Shown here one piece after another: positions 24,284 to 33,049 of a stretch of 64,000 nt of DNA; within the stretch, counting starts at the first letter, position 1, and each line of letters opens with the position of its first letter. Source of the stretch: Campylobacter novaezeelandiae (GTDB lineage: Bacteria; Campylobacterota; Campylobacteria; Campylobacterales; Campylobacteraceae); NCBI RefSeq assembly GCF_004323845.1, contig NZ_QPGR01000001.1, forward strand, positions 186,001-250,000, in the 5' to 3' direction. The notes beneath the pieces are model-generated. The model was not told the DNA's origin, did no database searches, and saw nothing but the letters and a program-made list of their open reading frames with translations. A program made the translations under genes and the position numbers.

Positions 24284-24300
24284 ATAAAACATTGTTTTAT
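24284..24300. promoter_or_regulatory. 17-nt palindrome in the divergent nikZ/GG-protein region
   Basis: ATAAAACA-T-TGTTTTAT, eight-bp perfect arms around one base, about 70-85 bases upstream of the GG-leader gene start. It has the shape of a dimeric repressor site. The regulator is unknown. Confidence 0.35.
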
Positions 24301-24392
24301 AGATATTTGAAGGATATTTATAATGATTTTATGGTAATGATGAGTGTTTTTATTTTTTAGAAAAAATATAACAAATTTGTTTAAATCTCAAT

Positions 24393-24434
24393 ATGATTAA
24401 TATCATTTGAAAAATATTTAAATTTTGTTATAAT
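24393..24434 (+). promoter_or_regulatory. nikZ promoter with overlapping inverted repeat
   Basis: A TATAAT -10 lies at 24429-24434, 30 bases before the nikZ ATG. Just upstream, at 24393-24406, is ATGATTAATATCAT, five-bp arms around TAAT, near where a -35 box would be. The repeat resembles half-sites of Fur-family or nickel-responsive operators, so metal-dependent repression is plausible but unproven. Confidence 0.45.
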
Positions 24435-24464
24435 GCAAAATATTCTATTAAATCAAGGACAACA

Positions 24465-26003
24465 ATGCTAAAAATAATAATCATAGCTTTATTTTTTATT
24501 ATTAATTTAAATGCAAAAATTCCTAAAGATACTATAATTATTGCAGTAGAGAATGAAATTTCAAGAATAAATCCTGCCTATAGTGAAGATCATGATGTAG
24601 CTATATCTTTGGTTTTTTCAGGACTTACACGTTTTGATGAAAATATGAATTTAAAACCCGATTTAGCCAAATCTTGGAAAATAAGTAGTGATGGCTTAAA
24701 TTACGAATTTGATTTAAGAGAAGATGTGCTTTGGCATGATGGAGTTAAATTTAGTGCAAAGGATGTCGAGTTTAGCCTTAAATCTTTTATGAATAAAAAA
24801 AATAATTCTTCTATATATGTTAATTTTGAAGACATAAATAAAATAGAAATTTTAAATCCTTATAAAATTAAAATTAGTTTAAAAAAACCATACCCAGCTT
24901 TTTTAGATGCTTTGAGTATAGGTATTCTTCCTTATCATTTGTTAAAAGATGAAAATTTAAATACTAGTTCTTTTAACCAAAATCCTATTGGAACAGGGCC
25001 TTATAAATTTGCAAAGTGGAAAAAAGGTTCTTATATGATATTTAATGCTAATGAGCATTATTATCTTGCAAAAGTAAAAAGTAAAAAAATTATTTTAAAA
25101 CATATAGCAGATCCAAATATTAGTGCAGTTGAGCTTAAAAATGGACAAATTGATGTTGCTTTGATCGACTCTTCTTTGCTTAAAACTTTTTTAAATGATA
25201 AAAATTTTAAAATTTTAAAGCAAAGCTCGGCTGATTATAGGGCTTTAATGTTTAATCTAAATAATGAATTTCTTAAAAATAAAAATATACGTTTAGCTTT
25301 AAATTACGCAGTTGATAAAGAAGGCATAGTAAAAAATATCTTGCATAATTACGGTTTCATAGCTTCTCATCCTTTAGAAAAATCTTGGGCTAATCCTAAG
25401 GAATTTCCAAGTTATAAATTTGATTTAAAAAAAGCACAAGGACTTTTGGAGAAAGAAGGCTTTAAAAAAAATAAACAAGGTTATTATGAAAAAGATGGAA
25501 AAGTCCTTGAATTTGATATTTATGCAATGAGTAATGATCCTTTAAGGGTTGTTTTAGCTGGTATCTTACAAAATGACTTTAAAAAACTTGGAGTGAAAAC
25601 AAAAGTAGTTGCTAAAATAGCTGGAAGTTTTGACTATACTAAAGTAGATAGTTTTTTAGTGGGTTGGGGTAGTCCTTTTGATCCTGATTTGCACACTTTT
25701 AGAGTATTTGAAAGTTCTCAAGATAGTGATGTTAATGGTTCTGGATGGAATTTTGGACATTATCATAATGCTAAGGTTGATAAGGCTTTATTTTTGGCAA
25801 GAAATTCTCTTGATATAAATGAAAGAAAAAAATATTATTCTAATTTTATTCAAGCTTTATATGAAGATCCCCCTTTTATATTTTTGGCTTATTTAGATTT
25901 TGCTTTGGTTTATAAGGCAAATATTTTAGGTATAAAGCCTAGAATTTTAGGTCATCATGGAGTAGGATTTACTTGGAATGTTTATGAATGGAGTAAAAAT
26001 TAG
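24465..26003 (+). CDS. nikZ: NikZ-type periplasmic nickel/peptide-binding protein
   Basis: A 512-aa family 5 (DppA/NikA/OppA) solute-binding protein. It has a signal peptide (residues 1-17), then the family signature LVFSGLTRFDENMNLKPDLAKSW near residue 45. NPIGTGPYKFAKWKKGSY lies near 165 and NVYEW near the end. It heads a five-gene ABC operon next to nuoA, the same position as Cj1584c-Cj1580c, which was reported as a nickel importer (NikZYXWV) in C. jejuni. Sequence alone fits either peptide or nickel chelate uptake; the gene name rests on synteny. Confidence 0.85.
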   Translation: MLKIIIIALFFIINLNAKIPKDTIIIAVENEISRINPAYSEDHDVAISLVFSGLTRFDENMNLKPDLAKSWKISSDGLNYEFDLREDVLWHDGVKFSAKDVEFSLKSFMNKKNNSSIYVNFEDINKIEILNPYKIKISLKKPYPAFLDALSIGILPYHLLKDENLNTSSFNQNPIGTGPYKFAKWKKGSYMIFNANEHYYLAKVKSKKIILKHIADPNISAVELKNGQIDVALIDSSLLKTFLNDKNFKILKQSSADYRALMFNLNNEFLKNKNIRLALNYAVDKEGIVKNILHNYGFIASHPLEKSWANPKEFPSYKFDLKKAQGLLEKEGFKKNKQGYYEKDGKVLEFDIYAMSNDPLRVVLAGILQNDFKKLGVKTKVVAKIAGSFDYTKVDSFLVGWGSPFDPDLHTFRVFESSQDSDVNGSGWNFGHYHNAKVDKALFLARNSLDINERKKYYSNFIQALYEDPPFIFLAYLDFALVYKANILGIKPRILGHHGVGFTWNVYEWSKN

Positions 26004-26940
26004 TATTTATAAGGTTTTTGCTACTTGTTTTTTAATGTTTCTTAGTTCATTTTTGTGTTTTGCTATGCTTTATTATAGTAAAGCAAGTGTTGTATTTGCT
26101 AGTGGAAATGATGTAGTGAGCCTAGAGACAAAAAATCGTATTGAAGCAAATTTAAATTTAGACAAGCCTTTGGTAGAGCAATACAAAATATGGTTATTAA
26201 AAGTTTTTAAAGGAGATTTTGGAACTTCTTTAATTAGCGGAGAAAAGGTGCTTTCTTTAATTGTAGAACCTTTAAAAAATACTTTTATTTTAACTATAAT
26301 ATCTTTATTTATTTTATTTTTTTTAAGTATTGTTTTGGCTTTATTTTGTGTGGTTTATCAAGATAGTTTTATAGATAAGATAATTAATTTTTTTACTCTT
26401 AGTTTTTTTGCTTTACCACCATTTGCTTTAGCTTTAATACATATTTTAATTTTTGGATTTTTTTTAAAAATTTTACCAATTTCGGGTGTGAGTGATATAG
26501 GTTTTGAAGATGATTTGCTTAATAGATTTGAGCATTTAATTTTACCTCTTAGTACTTTAGTTTTATCGCATTTAGCTATATTTTTGCGTATAGCAAGAGC
26601 AAGCTTTGTTGAAAGTCTTAATCAAGTATTTATTCTTAACGCTTTTGCAAGAGGTTTAAGCAAGATAAGAGTATATGGACATTTTATATTGAAGTATTCT
26701 TTGGGGGTAATTATTTCTTATTTTGGTGCTAGCGCTTTGAGTTTTATAATGGGTGCTTATGTGGTTGAAAGTATATTTTCTTATAATGGAATAGGTTTTT
26801 TAATGATACAAAGTATTATTTTTAAAGACTATCCTGTGGCAATGTTTTTAATTATGCTTAGTATTTTAATGGTTAATTTTTTTATTTTAATTAGCACTTT
26901 GCTTGTTAAAATTATAAATCCAAGATTAAATTATGCGTAA
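25978..26940 (+). CDS. nikY: NikY, ABC importer permease 1 (DppB/OppB-like)
   Basis: A 320-aa inner-membrane permease. After a first membrane segment comes a periplasmic loop containing NLNLDKPLVEQYKIWLLKVFKGDFGTSL, typical of DppB/NikB. Several membrane helices follow, with the binding-protein-dependent loop LNAFARGLSKIRVYGHFILK (EAA-like). It overlaps nikZ by 26 bases and nikX by eight, so translation is coupled. Confidence 0.88.
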   Translation: MFMNGVKISIYKVFATCFLMFLSSFLCFAMLYYSKASVVFASGNDVVSLETKNRIEANLNLDKPLVEQYKIWLLKVFKGDFGTSLISGEKVLSLIVEPLKNTFILTIISLFILFFLSIVLALFCVVYQDSFIDKIINFFTLSFFALPPFALALIHILIFGFFLKILPISGVSDIGFEDDLLNRFEHLILPLSTLVLSHLAIFLRIARASFVESLNQVFILNAFARGLSKIRVYGHFILKYSLGVIISYFGASALSFIMGAYVVESIFSYNGIGFLMIQSIIFKDYPVAMFLIMLSILMVNFFILISTLLVKIINPRLNYA

Positions 26941-27715
26941 AATTGGTATTTTTTTATTTATTTTTATATCTTTATGTTTATATTTTAATTTTTTATTAAG
27001 TGGATACGATCCAAATTTAATACATCTTGATTCTATTTATCAAAGTCCTTCGAAAGAATATATTTTTGGGACAGATTCTTTAGGTAGGGACTTGTTTATT
27101 AGGCTTTTATTTGCTTTAAAAACTTCTTTTTTAATAGGTATTTTTGCTTCTTTTTTTACTATTTGTTTTGCTTGTTTTTATGTTTTTTTAATGCGTTTAG
27201 TTTTTTATAGTTTTTTTATACGTTTGTTAAATATTTTTTTATCTTTACCAATTTTACTTTTGCTTATGTTTTTTCAAAGTTTTTTACAAGGTGGATTTTG
27301 GAGTATGATTTTTATCATAGCTTTAGCCCACTTTCCATTTATAGCTAAAGTTTTAGAAGATGAGTTAAAGCGTCTTGAAAAACTTGAATTTTATGAGTGT
27401 GCTCTTGTTTTAGGTTGTTCTAAAATAAGGGCATTTTTTAAAGAGTTACTTCCTCCTTGTTTTTCGCTTTTAATGGTATTATTTGTTTTAAATGTGATTC
27501 ATGCTATTAATACTGAATCTACTTTAAGCTTTTTTGGGCTTGGACTTGCTTTTGAAATTCCAAGCTTGGGTAATATTTTAAACGATGCAAGTAAAGCCAT
27601 ATTTCTTGGGGCTTGGTGGATGATTGTTTTTCCGCTTTTGTTTATTTTAGGGCTTATTTTACCTTTGCTTTTATTGGCTCGTTTTTGGCAAAATATTTTT
27701 GGTATAAGATTATGA
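26933..27715 (+). CDS. nikX: NikX, ABC importer permease 2 (DppC/OppC-like)
   Basis: A 260-aa permease with the DppC-type segment YIFGTDSLGRDLFIRLLFALKTSFLIG near residues 40-67 and an EAA-like loop, YECALVLGCSKIRAFFKELLPP. GLGLAFEIPSLGNILNDA is also family-typical. Shorter than most DppC proteins, but all expected blocks are present. The stop overlaps the nikW ATG. Confidence 0.88.
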   Translation: MRKIGIFLFIFISLCLYFNFLLSGYDPNLIHLDSIYQSPSKEYIFGTDSLGRDLFIRLLFALKTSFLIGIFASFFTICFACFYVFLMRLVFYSFFIRLLNIFLSLPILLLLMFFQSFLQGGFWSMIFIIALAHFPFIAKVLEDELKRLEKLEFYECALVLGCSKIRAFFKELLPPCFSLLMVLFVLNVIHAINTESTLSFFGLGLAFEIPSLGNILNDASKAIFLGAWWMIVFPLLFILGLILPLLLLARFWQNIFGIRL

Positions 27716-28464
27716 TAGAGATTGAGAATTTAAATTTAAGTTTTAAAAATAAGCCTTTGTTGCAAAATATTACTTTTACTTTAGAGGATAAAAAATCTTT
27801 AGCTATTATGGGAAAAAGTGGAAGCGGAAAAAGTCTTTTAGTTAAGTCCTTATTAAAACTTTTAAATCAAGATTATAAGCTCGATGCTAAAAAATTTAGA
27901 ATTGATAATTTTGATGTTTTAAATTTAAAAGAAAAAGAACTAAGAAAATTAAGATCCTTTGCAGCTCTTGTTTTACAAGATGCACATTTAAGTCTTTATC
28001 CTTATTTGGACATTGGAGAATTATTTCATATTGTTTTAAAAACTCATACCAATTTAAATAAAGCATTAAGAAAACAAAAAGCTTTTTATTATCTTGATTT
28101 ATTAGGATTAAAAAATTTAGATTTAATTTGGCATTCTTACCCTTATCAATTAAGTGTTGGTATGGCAAGACGTATTAGCTTTGCATTAGCTTTGGTTAGT
28201 GAGCCAAAATATTTAATTTGTGATGAGATTAATTCATCTCTTGATAAAGAAAATGAAGAAAAAATTATCAGACTTTTATATGAACTTAAAGATAAAATAA
28301 ATCTTATTTTTATTACCCATAATTTAAAGATGATTTATGATTTATCTGATGAACTTTTAATACTGCATCAAGGTTTAATCTCTCAAAAAATAAGTAAGAA
28401 TGATTTTTTTAAAGAAGAAAACGAATATACAAAAGCTTTTTGGAGTTTTTATGCTAGAGGTTAA
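27712..28464 (+). CDS. nikW: NikW, ABC importer ATPase 1
   Basis: A 250-aa DppD/NikD-like ATPase with Walker A GKSGSGKS, Walker B YLICDEINSSLDKE and an H-loop, FITHNLKMI. The ABC signature is unusual, LSVGMARR rather than LSGGQ. The ORF is open further upstream, but the ATG at 27712 overlapping the nikX stop (ATGA) gives the conserved N-terminus MIEIENLNLSF. It works with NikV as a hetero-pair. Confidence 0.87.
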   Translation: MIEIENLNLSFKNKPLLQNITFTLEDKKSLAIMGKSGSGKSLLVKSLLKLLNQDYKLDAKKFRIDNFDVLNLKEKELRKLRSFAALVLQDAHLSLYPYLDIGELFHIVLKTHTNLNKALRKQKAFYYLDLLGLKNLDLIWHSYPYQLSVGMARRISFALALVSEPKYLICDEINSSLDKENEEKIIRLLYELKDKINLIFITHNLKMIYDLSDELLILHQGLISQKISKNDFFKEENEYTKAFWSFYARG

Positions 28465-29116
28465 AAACTTAACTCAAAGTTATTTATTAAAAAAGCATTG
28501 GTATTTAAAAAAAGAAGAAATATTTATATTTAAAGGATTAAATTTTAATCTTAAAAGTGGTGAAAATTTAATTATCACGGGAGAAAGCGGAAGTGGAAAA
28601 AGCACTTTAGCAAGAATTTTATGTATGCTTGAAGTTCCAAAATATGGAGAAGTATTATATAAAGGATTTAATTTACATTTACAAAATGATAAACAAAAAA
28701 GAAAATTAAGAACTAAAATCCAATACGTTTTTCAAGATCAAAAACTTGCTTTAAATCCTTATAAGAGTATAAAAAGACTATTGTTTGATGTATATGAGAA
28801 TTTTTCTTTAAAAAAAAATAAGAATGAGATTTTATCTTTTTTTGAAATTTTTGGATTAAAAGAAGAAATATTTCATTTAAAATCTTTTAATTTAAGCGGC
28901 GGAGAAGCTCAGAAAATAGGTCTTATAAGAGCATTGATTTTAAAACCTAAAATTTTAATTTTAGACGAAGTGACCTCTTCTCTTGATATTTTAAATACAC
29001 AAAAAATTTTAAATTTTTTAAAAAAATATCAGCAAAATCAAGAAATTTCATATATTTTTATCACACATCAACAAGAATTTTTTAATGATTTTTTATGTAA
29101 AAAAATACATTTATAA
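28451..29116 (+). CDS. nikV: NikV, ABC importer ATPase 2
   Basis: A 221-aa DppF/NikE-like ATPase: Walker A GESGSGKST, signature LSGGEAQK, Walker B ILILDEVTSSLD, H-loop FITHQQEF. The start is placed at ATG 28451 (MLEVKNLTQSY), overlapping nikW by 14 bases; the longer upstream reading has no family similarity. Unlike NikW it has a near-canonical signature motif. Last gene of the operon; nuoA has its own promoter 80 bases on. Confidence 0.87.
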   Translation: MLEVKNLTQSYLLKKHWYLKKEEIFIFKGLNFNLKSGENLIITGESGSGKSTLARILCMLEVPKYGEVLYKGFNLHLQNDKQKRKLRTKIQYVFQDQKLALNPYKSIKRLLFDVYENFSLKKNKNEILSFFEIFGLKEEIFHLKSFNLSGGEAQKIGLIRALILKPKILILDEVTSSLDILNTQKILNFLKKYQQNQEISYIFITHQQEFFNDFLCKKIHL

Positions 29117-29198
29117 TATGATTTTATAAGTTTCTATATAGAAAAAATTAAGTAATATTCACATATTATTTTAATAAATTTTAAAGAATTAAAAGTGT

Positions 29199-29204
29199 TA
29201 TAAT
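29199..29204 (+). promoter_or_regulatory. -10 element of the nuo operon
   Basis: TATAAT in GTGTTATAATATA, 28 bases before the nuoA ATG, followed by TTAAGGAG as ribosome site. It is the only good -10 between nikV and nuoA and probably drives the whole nuoA-N/pflA run. Confidence 0.6.
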
Positions 29205-29231
29205 ATATTTAATACTTCTTAAGGAGAATAT

Positions 29232-29621
29232 ATGTCTCATATGGAGATTTCTCATCCATATTTTGGTATATTTTTAATGCTAATATTAGCTAGTGTTATT
29301 TTTTTTGGCTTAGTTTTTATTGCTTCTAAAATAGGAAATTCGTTTGCTGCTAAAAATCGTAAAAAACTTGGACTTGGAATGTATGAGTGTGGTCCTATTC
29401 CTGTAAGACAAGCCAATAAAATGAATTCTCAGTTTTTTATAGTTGCTTTAGTTTTTATACTTTTAGATATTGAAGTAGTGTTTTTATTTCCTTGGGCATT
29501 AGTTTTTAAGTATCTTGGTTGGTTTGGACTTTTTGAAATTTTTATTTTCATTTTGCTTTTAGCAATAGGTTTTTTATATGCTTATAAAAAAGGGGCGTTT
29601 GAATGGCAGAGCATCAAGTAA
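29232..29621 (+). CDS. nuoA: NADH-quinone oxidoreductase-type complex I subunit A
   Basis: A 129-aa subunit with three membrane helices. [41 protein letters not shown] is the family core, including the loop that contacts the quinone site. First gene of the 14-gene nuo operon. The stop lies 19 bases inside nuoB. Confidence 0.96.
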   Translation: MSHMEISHPYFGIFLMLILASVIFFGLVFIASKIGNSFAAKNRKKLGLGMYECGPIPVRQANKMNSQFFIVALVFILLDIEVVFLFPWALVFKYLGWFGLFEIFIFILLLAIGFLYAYKKGAFEWQSIK

Positions 29622-30106
29622 ATTATGCAAATGGACTTCCTGTAGTTTTAACTACAGTTGATAAGATTGTTCAATGGGGTAGGAGCAATTCCTTATGGGC
29701 TTTATCTTATGGTTTAGCTTGTTGTGCAATTGAAATGATGGCAGCGGGAGGTTCAAGATATGATTTTGATCGTTTTGGAACAATTTTTAGAGCAAGTCCT
29801 AGACATTCTGAAGTAATGATTATAGCAGGAACTTTATCTAAAAAACACGCTGAATTTACAAGAAGGCTTTATGATCAAATGCCAGATCCTAAATGGGTTA
29901 TTTCTATGGGTAGTTGTGCAAATACAGGTGGAATGTTTAATACCTATTCAACTGTTCAAGGGGTTGATAGAATTATTCCTGTTGATATTTATGTTCCAGG
30001 ATGTGCCCCAAGACCTGAAAGTTTTCAATTTGCCTTAATGATTTTGCAAAAAAAAATAAGAAAAGAAAAAGCAAGTCGTAAAATCGCTCCAAAAAGGCTA
30101 ATATAA
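29603..30106 (+). CDS. nuoB: Complex I subunit B (N2 cluster)
   Basis: A 167-aa peripheral subunit. Cysteines for the terminal 4Fe-4S cluster N2 are in [17 protein letters not shown] and PGCAPRPE. The start is the ATG overlapping the end of nuoA. It hands electrons to the quinone near NuoD. Confidence 0.97.
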   Translation: MAEHQVNYANGLPVVLTTVDKIVQWGRSNSLWALSYGLACCAIEMMAAGGSRYDFDRFGTIFRASPRHSEVMIIAGTLSKKHAEFTRRLYDQMPDPKWVISMGSCANTGGMFNTYSTVQGVDRIIPVDIYVPGCAPRPESFQFALMILQKKIRKEKASRKIAPKRLI

Positions 30107-30897
30107 TGAGAAAATATCAAGATAAGAAAAATGTTCAATTAAAAAATTATTATGAAGATGGGTTTTATCATGCTCCACAAAGTATTAAAACTGATCCTAA
30201 GGAAAGTATTTTTAAAGATGATTTTTTAATCTTGCAAGAAAAGATTGATCTTCAAGATGCTTTTATAGAATTTGATACACTTGTTCTTGATATTTTAAAA
30301 GAAGACAATGTGAAAACTTTAGCTTTACTTAAAGAATTAGGTTATGATTGTTTTATTGAAGCGAGTGCAATTGATTTTGTCGCACAACGCAATGGTTTTA
30401 GTGTCTTTTATCAACTCCTTAATATTAAAAAAAGCTTACGTGTAAGAATTAAAACTTTTGTAGTTTCAAAAGAGAGACTTCAAAGTGTTACAAGTGTTTT
30501 TAAAGGTGCTAATTGGAGCGAGAGAGAAATTTATGATATGTTTGGAATTTTTATCATTAATCATCCTAATTTAAAGCGTATTTTAATGCCAGATGATTGG
30601 TATGGACATCCTTTGTTAAAAACTTATCCTTTAGAAGGAGATGAATTTGCAAAATGGTATGAGATTGATAGAATTTTTGGAAAAGATTATAGAGAAGTGG
30701 TAGGACCTGAAAATAGGGATCCAGCTTTTATTGATGATAAGGATACTTTGAATTTTTCAAGATTATATCATCAAGTTGAAAAAGGAAAAACACCAGTTGA
30801 GAGTTCTTTGGCTTTAGAATATCAAGAAGAAGAGGGTGTAGCTTTTGTTAAAAAGATCAAGCGAGATAAAATTAAATTTTTAGATAAAAGGCGTTAA
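30106..30897 (+). CDS. nuoC: Complex I subunit C (30 kDa)
   Basis: A 263-aa subunit with the 30-kDa signature [31 protein letters not shown] and [15 protein letters not shown]- and C-terminal extensions of about 60 residues each are charged. The start shares a base with the nuoB stop. Confidence 0.95.
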   Translation: MRKYQDKKNVQLKNYYEDGFYHAPQSIKTDPKESIFKDDFLILQEKIDLQDAFIEFDTLVLDILKEDNVKTLALLKELGYDCFIEASAIDFVAQRNGFSVFYQLLNIKKSLRVRIKTFVVSKERLQSVTSVFKGANWSEREIYDMFGIFIINHPNLKRILMPDDWYGHPLLKTYPLEGDEFAKWYEIDRIFGKDYREVVGPENRDPAFIDDKDTLNFSRLYHQVEKGKTPVESSLALEYQEEEGVAFVKKIKRDKIKFLDKRR

Positions 30898-30898
30898 G

Positions 30899-32125
30899 AT
30901 GCAAATTCCTACTAAGTTAAAACCTTATTATGAAAACATAGCTTTTGAACGTGAAGATTCTAAAATGATTATAAATTTAGGACCACAACACCCTTCAGCT
31001 CATGGGAATTTACGTCTTATTTTAGAACTTGATGGAGAGCAAGTTGTTAAGGCGCGTCCTTGTATAGGCTATATGCATCGTGGTATGGAAAAAATGGCTG
31101 AAAATATGATTTATCAAGAATTTATTCCTACTACTGATAGAATGGATTATGTCGCTGCTAGTGCTAATAATTACGCTTATTGTGCTGCAGTTGAAAAATT
31201 ATGTGGTTTAGAAATTCCTCGTAGAGCTGCTGTGATTCGTATGATAATTTTAGAGTTAAATCGCTTAGCCTCTCATTTGCTTTGGCTTGCTACACATGCA
31301 CTTGATATTGGTGCTATGAGTATATTTTTATATTGTTTTAGAGATAGAGAATATGTTCTTGATTTGATAGAAAAATATTGTGGAGCAAGGCTTACGCATT
31401 CTTCTATGAGAATAGGCGGGGTAATGCTTGATTTGCCTGAAGGTTTTTTAGATGAACTTTTGAGTTTTTGTAATAAATTTCCAAATGATATTAAAGACTA
31501 TGAAGCTTTGCTTGATGATAATAGAATTTGGCGTTTAAGAACAGAAAATGTTGGTATTGTAAGTAAAGAGCAAGCTTTAAATTGGGGTTGTAGTGGAGTT
31601 ATGCTAAGAGCAAGTGGAGTTTGTTATGATATACGCAAAGAAGAACCTTATTTGCTTTATAATGAGATTGATTTTAGAGTTCCTTATGCTACGCAAGGTG
31701 ATTCTTATGCTAGATATAAAGTTTATATGCAAGAATTTAGAGAAAGTTTAAAAATCTTAAAACAATGTATCAAGCTTTATAAAGATACTCCTCCAGAAAT
31801 TTTAGCTAATAATCCAGAATATGTTAGTGCTTCAAAAGAGCAAATTTTAACGCAAAATTATTCTTTACAACAACATTTTGTTTTAATTTCTCAAGGACTT
31901 AAACCCCCAAAAGGTGAGGTTTATGTTCCAACTGAAAGCCCAAAAGGTGAGCTTGGATTTTTTATACACTCAGATGGAAGTAGTAGGCCTTATAGACTTA
32001 AAGCTAGAACTCCTAGTTATTGGCATTGCTCTTTTTTTGAAGAAATGCTTGTGGGATCTTATTTGGCTGATGTTGTAGCAATTATGGGAAGTGTAAATAT
32101 AGTTTTAGGCGAGATTGATAGATGA
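30899..32125 (+). CDS. nuoD: Complex I subunit D (49 kDa, quinone site)
   Basis: A 408-aa subunit. [22 protein letters not shown] contains the quinone-site His, and [12 protein letters not shown] and [14 protein letters not shown] are conserved. Its fold is that of the hydrogenase large subunit without the metal cysteines. Four-base overlap with the next gene. Confidence 0.97.
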   Translation: MQIPTKLKPYYENIAFEREDSKMIINLGPQHPSAHGNLRLILELDGEQVVKARPCIGYMHRGMEKMAENMIYQEFIPTTDRMDYVAASANNYAYCAAVEKLCGLEIPRRAAVIRMIILELNRLASHLLWLATHALDIGAMSIFLYCFRDREYVLDLIEKYCGARLTHSSMRIGGVMLDLPEGFLDELLSFCNKFPNDIKDYEALLDDNRIWRLRTENVGIVSKEQALNWGCSGVMLRASGVCYDIRKEEPYLLYNEIDFRVPYATQGDSYARYKVYMQEFRESLKILKQCIKLYKDTPPEILANNPEYVSASKEQILTQNYSLQQHFVLISQGLKPPKGEVYVPTESPKGELGFFIHSDGSSRPYRLKARTPSYWHCSFFEEMLVGSYLADVVAIMGSVNIVLGEIDR

Positions 32126-32355
32126 GAAGAGTTGATTTAAGAAAAAGCAAAGATTTATTTTTAAAGATGGGTGAAGTAATTGAAAATGCTGAATTTAATG
32201 AAGTTTTGGTTATACTCTTTGAAATCGGAGATTTTTCCGCAGTTGAGAGAAGCTTTTCTTTTATCAAAGAAAAAAAGTGTATTCTTTTAAATTCTTTAAA
32301 ATTTAATCAAAAAGATTGGACTATAGTAATAAAAAAGGATAAAAATGCATTATAG
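32122..32355 (+). CDS. Small nuoE-position protein of Campylobacter complex I
   Basis: A 77-aa protein encoded where nuoE normally lies. It has none of the NuoE 2Fe-2S cysteines and only one Cys overall. It matches the C. jejuni arrangement in which Cj1575c and Cj1574c replace NuoE/NuoF. There the complex takes electrons from reduced flavodoxin rather than NADH. Overlaps nuoD by four and the next gene by 11 bases. Confidence 0.85.
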   Translation: MRRVDLRKSKDLFLKMGEVIENAEFNEVLVILFEIGDFSAVERSFSFIKEKKCILLNSLKFNQKDWTIVIKKDKNAL

Positions 32356-33049
32356 AAGCGGTGATAATGCATTTTGTTTTGTAAATATGCTTAGTCTCAA
32401 TAATGCGATTTTGTGTGAAAAATTGCAAAAAAGTTCCAATATTAATATTTCTTGTTTGCAAGATAAAGCTTTAAATGCCAAGTTTTATAAATGTGAGATA
32501 GCAAGTATTTCTTATGTTTTAGCATTGCTTTGTAAAATGCTTGATGGACAAAAATTTAAAGATTTAGATGAAGGATTTTTGAGTGCAGAATCTTGTATAT
32601 CAGAAGAAGAGGCTTTAGAAATTTTAGATTTTTTAAAAAGTGCTAAAGTTTTAATTTTTGATAAGAATTTAAAATTTTATAAAGATTTTGAAAATATTAA
32701 GTATTTTATGTATATTTTAAGCAAAGAATTTAATTTGAGAATTTTAGATTCTTGCGAAAAAGAATATGATTTTTCTAAATCTAAACTAGGAGTTTTAAAA
32801 GAACTTGATAATTATGATGGACTCGTAGTTTTTAGATGTAAATTAAAGGATAATTTTTTATATTGTTCTAAACAATTTTTACAACTTGCTAAATTGAAAC
32901 ATTTGGATAAAGTAAATATTCAAGGTCAAAATTTAAATTTAAATACTAAGCTTTATTTAGATGAGAATTTAAGCGGAACGATAGGGTTTTTAAATGATGA
33001 AAGCAAAGGTTTAGATTTTGTTAAAATTTGCATAAAGGAAGCAAAATGA
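32345..33049 (+). CDS. nuoF-position protein of Campylobacter complex I
   Basis: A 234-aa protein in place of NuoF. It shows no FMN- or NADH-binding glycine motif and no 4Fe-4S cysteine set. It is a soluble alpha/beta protein with scattered cysteines. In C. jejuni the equivalent (Cj1574c) is required for complex I to oxidise flavodoxin. The stop overlaps the nuoG ATG (ATGA). Function assigned by position and organism knowledge. Confidence 0.85.
   Translation: MHYRSGDNAFCFVNMLSLNNAILCEKLQKSSNINISCLQDKALNAKFYKCEIASISYVLALLCKMLDGQKFKDLDEGFLSAESCISEEEALEILDFLKSAKVLIFDKNLKFYKDFENIKYFMYILSKEFNLRILDSCEKEYDFSKSKLGVLKELDNYDGLVVFRCKLKDNFLYCSKQFLQLAKLKHLDKVNIQGQNLNLNTKLYLDENLSGTIGFLNDESKGLDFVKICIKEAK

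Noticed and set aside
27613..27711. Longer nikW start inside nikX
   Set aside because: The extra 33 residues are nikX sequence in another frame; the ATGA overlap at 27712 gives the conserved start.
28400..28450. Longer nikV start inside nikW
   Set aside because: The preceding 17 residues are out-of-frame nikW; MLEVKNLTQSY at 28451 is the family start.
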